A stretch of 64,000 nt of DNA. Source: Prevotella multiformis DSM 16608 (GTDB lineage: Bacteria > Bacteroidota > Bacteroidia > Bacteroidales > Bacteroidaceae). The translations under genes were made by a program, and so were the position numbers. The stretch lies in the NCBI RefSeq assembly GCF_000191065.1, contig NZ_GL872282.1, forward strand, positions 216,952 to 280,951, read 5' to 3'. This document shows positions 43,819 through 53,340 of this stretch, in pieces. The stretch's first letter is position 1; each line of letters begins with the position of its first letter. The notes beneath the pieces were generated by a model. The model saw nothing but the letters and a program-made list of their open reading frames with translations. It did no database searches and had not been told where the DNA came from.

Positions 43819-45912
43819 ATGAAACATCTAAGGTTTCGGCACATACTCCACAGGCGGCAGAAGCACGTTCTTCTGGCCATCGGCATCGCGGTGATGCTGG
43901 CGGCTTGCGGCGTAGACCGCAATATAAAGAAAGGTGAGAAGTTCCTTGCCTTGGGCGAATATTATGACGCTGCCGTACAGTTCAAGACGGCTTATCAGCG
44001 TACCTCTCCCAAGGACAGGCGCCAGCGCGGCGAACTGTCATTGAAGATGGCGGACTGCTACGACCGCATTTCGTCATCGCAAAGGGCCGTCGCCGCCTAC
44101 CGGAATGCCATCCGGTATAAGCAGGATAACGGCGAGACACACAGGAAACTGGCAGAGAACCTGATGAAGAACGGCAGCTATGCAGAAGCCTTGAAGGAAT
44201 ATCACATTGCCCTTGACTCGCTGCCTGATGCCCCGGGCATCGCTCAGGGACTGCAGGCCGCCGGGAAAGCCGCCGCCGAGAAGGCGCACGGTTCGAAGTA
44301 CATCGTGAAACGGATGGACGTATTCAACTCCCGCCGGCAGGACTACTCGCCCATGCTGGCCGGCGACAAATCTGAACAGCTGTATTTCACGTCGACACGC
44401 AATGAGGCGAAAGGGGACGGACTGAGCGGGATCACGGGAGTAAAGGCCGGGGACATCTTCCTGAGTGAAAAGGACGAAAAAGGCAAATGGAGCCCGCCGA
44501 AGGCCATTGAGTCCGGCCTGAACACAGAGGCAGACGAGGGTACACCCGCCCTCTCCGCAGACGGCAGGGAAATGTACATCACGCAGTGCCTGACCGATCC
44601 CAGCTACCCGCGTTACGCCCAGATAGCCGTCAGCAACCGTTCGGATGCAGCATGGGGAAAGGCTACGAAGCTGGAAATCAGCCGTGACACCCTGTCGAGT
44701 TTCGCCCATCCTGCTGTGTCGCCGGACGGGAACTGGCTTTACTTCACCAGCGATATGCCCGGCGGAAAAGGCGGTCTCGACATCTGGCGGGTACGCCTCA
44801 CAGGCGGAACGACAGGAGGGGCGGAAAACCTTGGAGAGCCCGTCAACACGCCGGGCGACGAGGAGTTTCCGACATTCCGGCCGAACGGCGACCTTTATTT
44901 CTCCAGCAACGGACATGGCGGGCTGGGCGGACTTGACATCTACATCGCCAAGGTGGGCAGTGACCGCCGTTACCATCTGGAACATCCGGGCTATCCGCTC
45001 AACTCGCAGGGGGACGACTTCGGCATGACCTTCGAGGGGCTGCACAACCGGGGCTTCTTCTCCTCCAATCGGGGAGACGGCCGCGGATGGGATCACATCT
45101 ACAGCTTCGAACTGCCTGAAATCATACAGACCGTCAAGGGATGGGTCTATGAGAGGGACGGTTACGAGCTGCCGGCCGCACAGGTGTTCATGGTGGGCGA
45201 CGACGGAACCAACCGGAAACTGGCCGTCAAGGGTGACGGCTCTTTCGAGCAGGAGATACAGCCCGGTGTCAATTACGTTCTCCTTGCGACCTGCAGCGGC
45301 CATCTGAACCACAAGGAGGAAATAAGGGTCAGTCCGGTTGAAGCATCCAGGGAATATACCCTCCAGTTCCCGTTGGCTGGCCTGCATGTACCTGTACTGA
45401 TCGACAACATCTTCTACGATTTCGACAAGGCGACACTCCGACCGGAATCTGAAAAGGCGCTGAACGAACTCGTCAAGCTGCTGGACGAAAATCCAAATGT
45501 GACGATAGAACTTTCAGCCCATACCGATTACATCGGTTCTGCCGAGTACAACAAGCGGCTCTCACAGAGGCGTGCGGATGCAGTGGTGGCCTACCTCACC
45601 GCACACGGCATTGCCCGCGACCGTCTCACACCGGTAGGCTATGGGAAGGAACGCCCGAAGAAGATACGCAAGAAGCTCACCGAGAAGTATCCCTGGCTGA
45701 AAGAGAATGATGTCCTGACCGAAGACTTCATCAGGAAACTCGACAAGGAGAAGCAGGAGACAGCCAATCAGCTGAACCGCCGGACTGAGTTCACGGTTCT
45801 CCGTACCACCTACGGCATGTTTGACGAAAAGGGAAACCTGAAGCAGCAGCCCAAGCCGAAGGCAAAGAAGGACGATGCCGACGACGAAATCATCATCGAC
45901 CTCAATTCCTGA
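43819..45912 (+). CDS. porE: PorE-like OmpA-family lipoprotein of the type IX secretion system
   Basis: A protein of 697 residues. A lipobox lies at AIGIAVMLAACG (Cys near 31). TPR repeats occupy about 35-160 (YYDAAVQFKTAYQ, YAEALKEYHIALD), a five-bladed beta-propeller about 170-440 (LYFTSTRNEAKGDG, LYFTSDMPGGKGGLDIW), a carboxypeptidase-regulatory-like domain about 445-525, and a C-terminal OmpA domain about 530-640 (FDKATLRPESEKALNEL, SAHTDYIGSAEYNKRLSQ). This order is the one described for PorE, which anchors the T9SS to peptidoglycan. The system is common in Prevotella and Porphyromonas and supports the host assignment. Confidence 0.85.
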   Translation: MKHLRFRHILHRRQKHVLLAIGIAVMLAACGVDRNIKKGEKFLALGEYYDAAVQFKTAYQRTSPKDRRQRGELSLKMADCYDRISSSQRAVAAYRNAIRYKQDNGETHRKLAENLMKNGSYAEALKEYHIALDSLPDAPGIAQGLQAAGKAAAEKAHGSKYIVKRMDVFNSRRQDYSPMLAGDKSEQLYFTSTRNEAKGDGLSGITGVKAGDIFLSEKDEKGKWSPPKAIESGLNTEADEGTPALSADGREMYITQCLTDPSYPRYAQIAVSNRSDAAWGKATKLEISRDTLSSFAHPAVSPDGNWLYFTSDMPGGKGGLDIWRVRLTGGTTGGAENLGEPVNTPGDEEFPTFRPNGDLYFSSNGHGGLGGLDIYIAKVGSDRRYHLEHPGYPLNSQGDDFGMTFEGLHNRGFFSSNRGDGRGWDHIYSFELPEIIQTVKGWVYERDGYELPAAQVFMVGDDGTNRKLAVKGDGSFEQEIQPGVNYVLLATCSGHLNHKEEIRVSPVEASREYTLQFPLAGLHVPVLIDNIFYDFDKATLRPESEKALNELVKLLDENPNVTIELSAHTDYIGSAEYNKRLSQRRADAVVAYLTAHGIARDRLTPVGYGKERPKKIRKKLTEKYPWLKENDVLTEDFIRKLDKEKQETANQLNRRTEFTVLRTTYGMFDEKGNLKQQPKPKAKKDDADDEIIIDLNS

Positions 45913-45918
45913 TTTTCC

Positions 45919-45975
45919 ATCATTGCTTACCACCGCCTATCATCACCTATCATCGCTTATCACCGCCCCCTCACC
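45919..45975 (+). repeat. Short direct repeats between porE and the rRNA methyltransferase gene
   Basis: The unit (C)CTATCATCACC/CTTATCACCG recurs about four times (ATCATTGCTTACCACCGCC, TATCATCACC, TATCATCGC, TTATCACCGCC). It is low-complexity DNA without a gene, perhaps grown by slippage. Confidence 0.6.
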
Positions 45976-45986
45976 ACCCACCGCCA

Positions 45987-47318
45987 ATGACAGCAGCTCC
46001 CACTCCCCTACCCCCCGCCTTCGCAGCCTACACCCGCACGCTCTTCGGCGACACCCTCTTCCAGACCTTCCTCGAAGCAATGGGAAGGCCGGCTCCCGTG
46101 AGCATCCGGCTGAATCCTTTCAAGCTGCCGGAAGGCGGCTGTAAGGTCCGTGCAGCACTCGACCCAAAGCCGATTCCGTGGTGCAAAGAGGGATATTGGC
46201 TGGAGAGCAGACCCAATTTCACGTTCGATCCGTTGCTCCATGCCGGTGTTTATTACGTACAGGAGGCATCGTCCATGTTTCTGTCCCATGTCCTTCGCCA
46301 ATGGGTGAAACATCCCGTCATGGCACTCGACCTGTGTGCCGCACCGGGTGGAAAGACGACCTGCGCACGCACAGCCCTGCCCGAAGGGTCTTTCCTTTTC
46401 TCCAATGAGCCTGTCGGCAGAAGGGCACAGATACTGGCAGAGAACGTGCAGAAATTCGGTCATGGAGACATTGCCGTCACACAGAACTATCCACGTGACT
46501 ATAAGAAGTCGAAGCTGGTCTTCGATGTCATCATAGCCGATGTCCCCTGTTCAGGAGAAGGAATGTTCCGCAAAGATCCGCAGTCCATCGCAGAGTGGAG
46601 CACGCAGAACGTGGAGAACTGCCGGCAGCTGCAGCGCAGCATCATTGCCGATATATGGGACAACCTGAAGCCGGGAGGTATCCTCGTCTACTCTACCTGC
46701 ACCTTCAATGCCCACGAAGATGAGGAGAATGTGGCGTGGATACTCCATGAATACGGTGCAGAACTGCTTCCCGTACCTACCAAGGAGGCATGGAACATCA
46801 CGGAATCGCTTGTCGGAAACCCGCTGAAAAACGGACACGCATTCCCGGTCTACCGCTTCATCCCGGGCAGGACACGTGGCGAAGGACTTTTCATGGCGGT
46901 CATCCGCAAACAGGGCGTGGACGAGGCATTAAGCCGCAACACGGAAATATCGTACGGAAAAGCCGTCGCTGAAGCGGGCAGACACCTGCGGGTACTGTCG
47001 TACGGGGTGAAGGAAGGAATACTGAAAGGGAAGACCCTCGTCCCCGACCACACACTGGCACTCTCCTGCACTGCCGACAGATCGGCCTATCCAAAGGTTG
47101 AGACCGACTATCCTACAGCTGTCGCCTACCTCCGGCACGAGGCGGTCATACTGCCTGACGATGCGCCGCATGGAATTGTCCTCCTCACATATAAAGGGTA
47201 TCCGATAGGCTTCGCAAAGAACCTCGGCAACCGTGCCAACAACCTCTATCCGCAGGAATGGCGGATAAAGAGCAGCCATGTGCCGGAGGCACCGGCTGTC
47301 CTGACGGAAAGAACATAA
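45987..47318 (+). CDS. rsmF: 16S rRNA m5C methyltransferase, RsmF/YebU-type
   Basis: A protein of 443 residues. The NOL1/NOP2/Sun methyltransferase core (about 90-300) has [10 protein letters not shown] (SAM site), [15 protein letters not shown] (catalytic Cys) and [15 protein letters not shown] (second Cys). The C-terminal part (about 325-443) is the RsmF-type pre-PUA/PUA-like region ([24 protein letters not shown]). It methylates cytosine in 16S rRNA, position 1407 in E. coli. The upstream spacer has direct repeats and no clear promoter, so it may be read from porE. Confidence 0.9.
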   Translation: MTAAPTPLPPAFAAYTRTLFGDTLFQTFLEAMGRPAPVSIRLNPFKLPEGGCKVRAALDPKPIPWCKEGYWLESRPNFTFDPLLHAGVYYVQEASSMFLSHVLRQWVKHPVMALDLCAAPGGKTTCARTALPEGSFLFSNEPVGRRAQILAENVQKFGHGDIAVTQNYPRDYKKSKLVFDVIIADVPCSGEGMFRKDPQSIAEWSTQNVENCRQLQRSIIADIWDNLKPGGILVYSTCTFNAHEDEENVAWILHEYGAELLPVPTKEAWNITESLVGNPLKNGHAFPVYRFIPGRTRGEGLFMAVIRKQGVDEALSRNTEISYGKAVAEAGRHLRVLSYGVKEGILKGKTLVPDHTLALSCTADRSAYPKVETDYPTAVAYLRHEAVILPDDAPHGIVLLTYKGYPIGFAKNLGNRANNLYPQEWRIKSSHVPEAPAVLTERT

Positions 47319-47332
47319 TCATACAAAGAAAT

Positions 47333-48127
47333 ATGCAACAATACCTCAACCTCCTGGACCGCATCCTCACGGAAGGAATACAGAAAGGTGACCGCACCGG
47401 AACCGGGACGCTCTCCGTCTTCGGCAACCAGATGCGCTTTGACCTGCGGGACGGCTTCCCGCTGTTGACGACAAAGAAACTTCACCTGAAGAGCATCATC
47501 TATGAATTGCTATGGTTTCTGAAAGGGGACACAAACGTACATTATCTCCAGGAACATGGTGTGAGAATATGGAATGAATGGGCGGACGAGAACGGTAATC
47601 TCGGGCCTGTCTACGGTCACCAGTGGCGTTCATGGCCCGACTACAAAGGGGGAACCATCGACCAGATAAAGAATGTCGTGGAAATGATACGCAACAACCC
47701 CAACTCACGCCGTATGCTGGTCACAGCCTGGAATCCGGCAGAGGTCGACGAGATGGCACTCCCTCCCTGCCACTGTCTGTTCCAGTTCTATGTGGCCGAC
47801 GGAAGGCTCTCCCTCCAGCTCTACCAGCGTTCGGCCGACACCTTCCTCGGCGTACCTTTCAACATCGCCTCTTATGCCCTCCTGCTGCAGATGATGGCGC
47901 AGGTGACAGGGCTGGAAGCCGGCGAGTTCGTCCATACGACTGGCGACACACACCTCTATCTGAACCATCTTGAGCAGGCAAGATTACAGCTCACACGTGA
48001 GCCGCATCCCCTGCCGAAGATGAAAATCAACCCGGCTGTCAAGGATATTTTCAGCTTCGAGTACGAAGACTTTGAACTGACCGACTACCACCCCTGGCCT
48101 CATATTTCCGCAGAGGTGTCAGTATAA
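47333..48127 (+). CDS. thyA: Thymidylate synthase
   Basis: A protein of 264 residues starting [15 protein letters not shown], the standard length. Conserved sites: [13 protein letters not shown] (dUMP phosphate-binding Arg), [11 protein letters not shown] (nucleophile Cys), [20 protein letters not shown] and DTHLYLNH. It makes dTMP from dUMP using methylene-tetrahydrofolate and leaves dihydrofolate, which FolA next door reduces. The start at 47333 was preferred to the frame beginning at 47258, which overlaps the previous gene. Confidence 0.96.
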   Translation: MQQYLNLLDRILTEGIQKGDRTGTGTLSVFGNQMRFDLRDGFPLLTTKKLHLKSIIYELLWFLKGDTNVHYLQEHGVRIWNEWADENGNLGPVYGHQWRSWPDYKGGTIDQIKNVVEMIRNNPNSRRMLVTAWNPAEVDEMALPPCHCLFQFYVADGRLSLQLYQRSADTFLGVPFNIASYALLLQMMAQVTGLEAGEFVHTTGDTHLYLNHLEQARLQLTREPHPLPKMKINPAVKDIFSFEYEDFELTDYHPWPHISAEVSV

Positions 48128-48135
48128 AATACCTC

Positions 48136-48239
48136 CCACACCCTACAACCCTCCCACATCCCCTCCCTCTGAGGGGCTTGGGGAGGCCTTCCTCCCTTCG
48201 GACTTAGGGAGGCTTCCTTCATCACCTATCATTCCCATC
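48136..48239. repeat. Purine/pyrimidine-biased repeats between thyA and folA
   Basis: CCCTCCC and GGGGAGGC/GGGAGGC copies are interspersed with CTTCCTCCC (48152-48217). They can pair locally into small hairpins. No gene. Confidence 0.45.
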
Positions 48240-48752
48240 ATGAACATCAACATCATCGCCGCCGTGGCAGCCAATCGTGCCATCGGCTATCAGAACGACA
48301 TGGTCTACTTCATCCGTGAAGACCTGAAAAGATTCAAACAGCTGACAACGGGACATACCGTTATCATGGGGCGCAGAACCTTTCACTCCCTGCCGAAAGG
48401 TGCACTGCCCGACCGCCGGAACATTGTACTGAGCCGGACAGCAACGATGTTCCCCGGATGTGAGGTTTATCCTTCACTCGACGAGGCCCTAAGTCATGTC
48501 AGTGCCGACGAACAGGTATTCATCATCGGCGGAGCCACTCTCTACAAGGAAGCCCTTGCGTTCGCCGACCGGCTTTACCTTACTGAAATCGCCGCAACCC
48601 CTCTCCATGCCGACGTGTTCTTCCCGGCTTACGATGATGGCACCTGGACGGTAGAGGCGCAAGAGGAACATCCTGCCACGGCCGACCATCCTGCTTACAC
48701 CTTTGTCAACTATATCCGGAAAGAACCGAAACGGGCCAATGGCGGGTTCTAA
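48240..48752 (+). CDS. folA: Dihydrofolate reductase
   Basis: A protein of 170 residues. The usual DHFR landmarks are ANRAIGYQNDMVYFIREDLKRF (with the helix-C active-site region), VIMGRRTFHSLPKGALPDRRNIVLSR (NADPH site), FIIGGATLYKEAL and LTEIAATPLHADVFFP. It regenerates tetrahydrofolate for ThyA, located 112 bases upstream. The active-site acidic residue on helix B is probably the Glu of IREDLKRF or an adjacent Asp, as in other bacterial DHFRs. Confidence 0.95.
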   Translation: MNINIIAAVAANRAIGYQNDMVYFIREDLKRFKQLTTGHTVIMGRRTFHSLPKGALPDRRNIVLSRTATMFPGCEVYPSLDEALSHVSADEQVFIIGGATLYKEALAFADRLYLTEIAATPLHADVFFPAYDDGTWTVEAQEEHPATADHPAYTFVNYIRKEPKRANGGF

Positions 48753-48802
48753 CCCAAGTTTATTCCCCTTTGCTTCCAATATCGAAAGAACCAAAAAGTC
48801 CC

Positions 48803-48820
48803 GCCAACTTCTCAGTTGGC
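48803..48820. terminator. Hairpin between convergent folA and the lipoprotein gene
   Basis: GCCAACT-TCTC-AGTTGGC, a perfect 7-base stem, with no strong T tract. Probably a 3' end structure for one or both transcripts. Confidence 0.4.
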
Positions 48821-48866
48821 AGGATCCCATTCAAGTATATATGAAGCTATAGAAAAGCGATTTCTC

Positions 48867-49742
48867 TTACCTCATGTGCAGTCGGTTTACTGAACCGGTG
48901 CTGTTCTGCACATAGTTGTTCTGCTTGGCGGATCCGAAGGATGCCTGGCCGGCAGCCCTTGTCTGGACACCTGAAGCAGCCTTGGCACTTGCAGGACGCT
49001 GACGGGCAAAGTCGAACTTCATCACATCAGTTGTATTGGTACTGTAGGCTGTACCATAGAAGGTGTCATACCCTTTTGCCGACTCATAGCCTAAGTGGAA
49101 GCCCTCCCTTTTATCCTTGCTGTCTAACACGAAAACGGTACCCGACCTGCTGTATTTGATGTAGATGTTTCCATCATTGTTGACATACCATGAGAAGGCA
49201 AGTGTCTGCTGGTTCCCCTTTGCATCCATGTCTACCTCGACACCATTCCCGCTCAAGGAATTGGCAGAAGAGCTGTACTGGAAGAACTTCATGTTTGCTG
49301 TGAACCTGTCACGCTTGCGCTGCTTGGTCTTGTCGTCCGTGTACTCATAGGTCACGTCACCTTCCCACTCTCCGGTCAGCGTCTGAGCCTCTGCTACCAG
49401 CTGGCTGTTCTGTGAATTCTGCTGTCCGTTGTAGTTGTTGTTCCAGTTGTAACCGCCTTGGTTGTAGTAGTTCCAGTAGGCAGAGCGTCCGCTCCCTATC
49501 GCGTCCATGAACTGATAGAACTCCTCTGTGTTAGCATCAGGATAATTGTAATAGAACCAGTTATAAGCCGTGTAATAGTCAGAACCGTTAGGATACTTAT
49601 AGTTGTAATTGCGCACGGCATTCGTTACCAGATCGTCGTAATAATATCCGTTGTTCCAAGGATCGTCATCATCGCAGCTCGTAAACACCATGGGACTTGC
49701 AACTACGGCAAGTGCCAGGAAAAACTTAGTGACTCGTTTCAT
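48867..49742 (-). CDS. Asn/Tyr-rich lipoprotein of unknown function
   Basis: A protein of 291 residues starting MKRVTKFFLALAVVASPMVFTSC. The lipobox (FTSC, Cys near 23) is followed by DDDDP, compatible with export to the outer membrane. Residues about 30-110 are very rich in Tyr and Asn (YNYKYPNGSDYYTAYNWFYYNYP). The remainder (about 115-260) is beta-rich (LTGEWEGDVTYEYTDDKTKQR; QTLAFSWYVNNDGNIYIKYSR), similar in style to lipocalin-like or DUF4595-like Bacteroidetes surface domains, but I do not recognise the family. TAATTTTG at 49797-49790 on the - strand may be its -7 element. Confidence 0.8.
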   Translation of the reverse strand: MKRVTKFFLALAVVASPMVFTSCDDDDPWNNGYYYDDLVTNAVRNYNYKYPNGSDYYTAYNWFYYNYPDANTEEFYQFMDAIGSGRSAYWNYYNQGGYNWNNNYNGQQNSQNSQLVAEAQTLTGEWEGDVTYEYTDDKTKQRKRDRFTANMKFFQYSSSANSLSGNGVEVDMDAKGNQQTLAFSWYVNNDGNIYIKYSRSGTVFVLDSKDKREGFHLGYESAKGYDTFYGTAYSTNTTDVMKFDFARQRPASAKAASGVQTRAAGQASFGSAKQNNYVQNSTGSVNRLHMR

Positions 49743-49867
49743 ATCCGTATTCTTTTGTGAGTATTTACCGTTTCTTATCTTATCTGATGCAAAATTACAC
49801 AAACATGATGACGAGAAATATGTAAATACACTATTTGAAAGTAGGGAAATCCCTATTTACAACGAAA

Positions 49868-49917
49868 AACCCAGTCATCAGCATACCAGATAAAGGTTAG
49901 ATGCTGCTGACTGGGTT
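49868..49917 (-). terminator. Terminator of the GH92 gene
   Basis: On the - strand AACCCAGTCAGCAGCAT (49917-49901) pairs with ATGCTGATGACTGGGTT (49884-49868), with one mismatch in 17, followed by TTTCGTT. It ends the leftward GH92 transcript. Confidence 0.8.
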
Positions 49918-49938
49918 GAAGAATCAGACAGGATAAAC

Positions 49939-52173
49939 TTATTTTACCGGACTGTCGCTCATCGTGAAATTTATCATGGCACCGGCTTTCAACTGCTCAT
50001 GTTCAAGATAATAATGTGGATAGGGCTGCCCGTTCATCATGATACGCTGGATGTAACGGTTCGCAGGATTATCCGTGTCAGCATGGATAGCAAGAGTCTT
50101 TCCGTTTTCCAGATGTACCTTGGCCGTACGGAAATAAGGCGTACCGATCATATACCGTGTACTACCCGGACAGACAGGATAGAAGCCGAGTGCAGAAAAG
50201 ACATACCAGGCAGAAGTCTGCCCATTGTCCTCGTCGCCACAATATCCGTCGGGCTGGGTCGTATAGAGGCGGTTCATCACCTCACGCACCCAGTACTGAG
50301 TCTTCCAGGGCTGTCCGCTGTAGTCGTAAAGGTAAATCATGTGCTGGATGGGCTGGTTGCCATGCGCATAGTTGCCCATGTTCATAATCTGCATCTCACG
50401 TATCTCGTGGATGGTGAAGCCGTAATAGCTGTCGTCGAAGACGGGAGGGAGGTTGAACACACTGTCCAGCATGACATTGAACCTGTCATTCCCACCCATT
50501 AGGCGGGCCAGCCCTTCAGGGTCGTGGAAGACGCTCCAGGTGTAATGCCAGCTGTTCCCTTCAGTGAAAGCATCACCCCACTTGAAAGGATTGAACGGTG
50601 ACTGGAAAGTGCCGTCCTTGTTGCGCCCACGCATCAGGCCTGTTTCTTTGTCGAACACCTTCCGATAATTCATCGCACGCTCCTTGAACGGACGCAGTTC
50701 TTTGGCACTCTTTCCAAGTTTCAACCCCAACTGGTAGATACACCAGTCGTCATAAGCATATTCCAGGGTACGGGCTACGCTCTCGTTTATCCCGACATCA
50801 TAGGGGACATATCCCAGCCGGTTATAGTATTCAAAGCCCTTGCGACCGGTTGAACGGATGCCAGGGTGGACGGAATTGGCACCATGTACCACAGCCTTCC
50901 AGAGCGTCTCTATGTCATAGCCACGCAGCCCCTTGATGTAAGCATCAGCAACTACCGAAGCGGAATTGTTGCCTACCATGCAGTCTCTGTGCCCCGGACT
51001 TGCCCATTCAGGCAGGAAGCCGCTCTCCTTGTAAGCATTGACAAGCCCGGCCTGCATCTTCTCGTTCATCGACGGATAGACAAGGTTAAGCAGTGGGAAG
51101 AGCGACCGGAAAGTATCCCAGAAGCCTGTATCGGTGAACAGATAGCCGGGAAGCACCTTGCCGTTGTACGGACTGTAGTGGATGACGCTGCCCTCCGCAT
51201 CAATCTCGTAGAATGACCGGGGGAAGAGGACGGAACGGTAAAGACAGCTGTAAAAAGTACGGAGATGGTCGATATTGTCGTCCTCCACCTCTATACGACC
51301 GAGCACCCTATTCCACTCAGTCCTGCCCGCTTCCTTCACTTCATCAAACGACCTGCCCTCAACTTCCTTAAGATTACGCAGTGCCTGCTCGTCACTGATA
51401 AAGGATGAAGCTATCTGTACGTTGACCTGTTCGCCCCGTCGGGTGTGGAAACCCACTACCGCCATGGCATGATCGCAGGTTGAAGAGAGTCTGCCATCTT
51501 TCAGCATGCCGTCTTCCAGCGTACCGGTATAGGTGAAGGCATGATCGAAACGAAGGACAAAATAGTTCTTAAATCCATCAGGGACTCCCCCGCTGTTCTT
51601 CGTCGTATAGCCGATGACCGTACGCTGGTCTGGCAGTATCGTCACCGATGATCCCTTGTCAAAAGCGTCCACTACGAAATAGGCCGTATCCGTCTCGGGG
51701 TAAGTAATGCGCACAGCGGCGGCTCTGCTGGTCGGAGCAATCTCTGCCGTGGCATCATGGTCGGCCAGATATACCTTATAATAATAAGGTGTAGCCGTCT
51801 CGGCCTTGTGTGAGAACCAGCTTGCACGTCCCTCCTCGTCAAACACCTTGTGCCCCGTCACCGGCATGATGGAAAACTGTCCGTAGTCGTTTATCCACGG
51901 ACTGGGCTGGTGGGTCTGCTTCAGTCCGCGCATCTTGTCGGCGCCATAGGTATAGACCCATCCGTCCCCCATCTTCCCGGTCTGCGCAGTCCAGAAGTTC
52001 ATGCCCCAGGGCAGGGCAACGGCAGGATAAGTGTTCCCTGTCGACAGTTCCGGTTTTGACTCCGTTCCCACCAGTGGGTTCACATAATCCACGGGTTCAT
52101 TCCGTGTCATCGCATGGCTACCTGTCAACAGTAATAATGAAAGTACAAACAAAAAACATCTATCCATGAACAT
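49939..52173 (-). CDS. GH92 alpha-1,2-mannosidase
   Basis: A protein of 744 residues starting MFMDRCFLFVLSLLLLTGSHA with a signal peptide. GH92 landmarks: DYVNPLVGT at the start of the mature part, GNTYPAVALPWGMNFW, LKQTHQPSPWINDYG, FYSCLYRSVLFPR, DTFRSLFPL and GNQPIQHMIYLYDYSG, EDNGQTSAWYVFSALGFYPVCPGS. These calcium-dependent exo-mannosidases trim alpha-linked mannose from N-glycans and yeast mannan. Start 52167 is also possible; 52173 has GGAGA a few bases upstream. It sits alone rather than in a PUL with SusC/D genes. Confidence 0.93.
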   Translation of the reverse strand: MFMDRCFLFVLSLLLLTGSHAMTRNEPVDYVNPLVGTESKPELSTGNTYPAVALPWGMNFWTAQTGKMGDGWVYTYGADKMRGLKQTHQPSPWINDYGQFSIMPVTGHKVFDEEGRASWFSHKAETATPYYYKVYLADHDATAEIAPTSRAAAVRITYPETDTAYFVVDAFDKGSSVTILPDQRTVIGYTTKNSGGVPDGFKNYFVLRFDHAFTYTGTLEDGMLKDGRLSSTCDHAMAVVGFHTRRGEQVNVQIASSFISDEQALRNLKEVEGRSFDEVKEAGRTEWNRVLGRIEVEDDNIDHLRTFYSCLYRSVLFPRSFYEIDAEGSVIHYSPYNGKVLPGYLFTDTGFWDTFRSLFPLLNLVYPSMNEKMQAGLVNAYKESGFLPEWASPGHRDCMVGNNSASVVADAYIKGLRGYDIETLWKAVVHGANSVHPGIRSTGRKGFEYYNRLGYVPYDVGINESVARTLEYAYDDWCIYQLGLKLGKSAKELRPFKERAMNYRKVFDKETGLMRGRNKDGTFQSPFNPFKWGDAFTEGNSWHYTWSVFHDPEGLARLMGGNDRFNVMLDSVFNLPPVFDDSYYGFTIHEIREMQIMNMGNYAHGNQPIQHMIYLYDYSGQPWKTQYWVREVMNRLYTTQPDGYCGDEDNGQTSAWYVFSALGFYPVCPGSTRYMIGTPYFRTAKVHLENGKTLAIHADTDNPANRYIQRIMMNGQPYPHYYLEHEQLKAGAMINFTMSDSPVK

Positions 52174-52233
52174 CAAAATGTCTCCATAATAAAAAACATA
52201 ACATACCAACCTTTGGTGTCAAACAAAAGCCGT

Positions 52234-53334
52234 TTATCCCTCATATTTTCTGTAAATAGCAACTACTTCATCTGCTATCTCTTCCCAGTTATACTTGCTC
52301 ATATCATAATCAACAGACTTCAAGGGTCTACTAATAACACCTATAAGTTTCTCTGAAAGCTCTTCAACATTTCCACAATGAAAATAATTTTCTTTAGGCA
52401 AACTAATTTCTAAATTTGCAGGAATATCACTCACCAAAACCCTTACACCGTAACTCATTGCCTCTAATAATGCAATAGGTAAACCCTCATGAGAGGAGGG
52501 GAGACAGAAGCAAGAGCAGTTCGTCAACAAGGAATGAAGTTTCCTTCCTTTAATAAATCCAGTAAGTACCACACCATTCTTTCTTGCCATCTCCTTCAAC
52601 TTAATCGAATAGGCATCCTCAAAGTCAGAATCACCAGCAAGAACTAATTTTACTCCTAAATCCTTTCCTTTTCCTCTTAACTTCACATAGGCCTCTACCA
52701 AATGATGCAGATTCTTTTCAGGTACGAAGCGGCACATGGCAAGGATATATCTCTTCTTTTCAATTCCAAGACTCGAAAAATACTCTGGGTAATCGCAGAG
52801 TTCCGGCCTAGATACACCATTATATATAAGATGTACATTCTTTATTCTCCCATACTTCTGAGCTATTATTTTTTTTATTACATCTGAGATAACAATAACT
52901 TCATCTGCAAATAGACAACCCATCCGCTCACCTAACCTCAATATAATCTTGGCTATTCCGCTCCACTTGTCCCGATCATAGTCTGGGCCATGATGTGTGA
53001 AAACAACCCTCATACCAAGCAATTTGGCATAAGGTGTCAGCAGTGCAGGGCCAATCGCATGGATGTGAAGTATATCCGCCCCCAACTTTTTCGCTTTTTT
53101 GATGGCACGGAAAGTATGAATAATAGCCTCAAATGATTTTTTCTTGGGAGAAGGCAATGTAATGAGCTTTACCCCCTTCCACATTTCCAGCCTATCATGT
53201 ATATAGTTCGAGCGTCTAATTACAGTCACATCAAAACCACGAGAAGCAATACGAGAAAATAGTTCCTCACAATGCGTTTCTACTCCTCCCATGATGTTCG
53301 GAATACCACGAGTACCCGTCACGACTAACTTCAT
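52234..53334 (-). CDS. Glycosyltransferase family 4
   Basis: A protein of 366 residues. GT-B fold: an N-terminal domain with GTRGIPNIMGGVETHCEEL (acceptor-side G-G motif), and a C-terminal domain with ILAMCRFVPEKNLHHLVEAY and the EX7E-type donor site CLPSSHEGLPIALLEAMSYG. It adds a sugar to the growing repeat unit at the inner membrane; donor and linkage cannot be read. It is the last gene of the leftward polysaccharide operon and lies 6 bases after the next GT4 gene. Confidence 0.88.
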   Translation of the reverse strand: MKLVVTGTRGIPNIMGGVETHCEELFSRIASRGFDVTVIRRSNYIHDRLEMWKGVKLITLPSPKKKSFEAIIHTFRAIKKAKKLGADILHIHAIGPALLTPYAKLLGMRVVFTHHGPDYDRDKWSGIAKIILRLGERMGCLFADEVIVISDVIKKIIAQKYGRIKNVHLIYNGVSRPELCDYPEYFSSLGIEKKRYILAMCRFVPEKNLHHLVEAYVKLRGKGKDLGVKLVLAGDSDFEDAYSIKLKEMARKNGVVLTGFIKGRKLHSLLTNCSCFCLPSSHEGLPIALLEAMSYGVRVLVSDIPANLEISLPKENYFHCGNVEELSEKLIGVISRPLKSVDYDMSKYNWEEIADEVVAIYRKYEG

Positions 53335-53340
53335 AAAGGC

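Noticed and set aside
44074-45387. A 437-codon - strand frame inside porE
   Set aside because: Antisense shadow of a well-supported multidomain gene.
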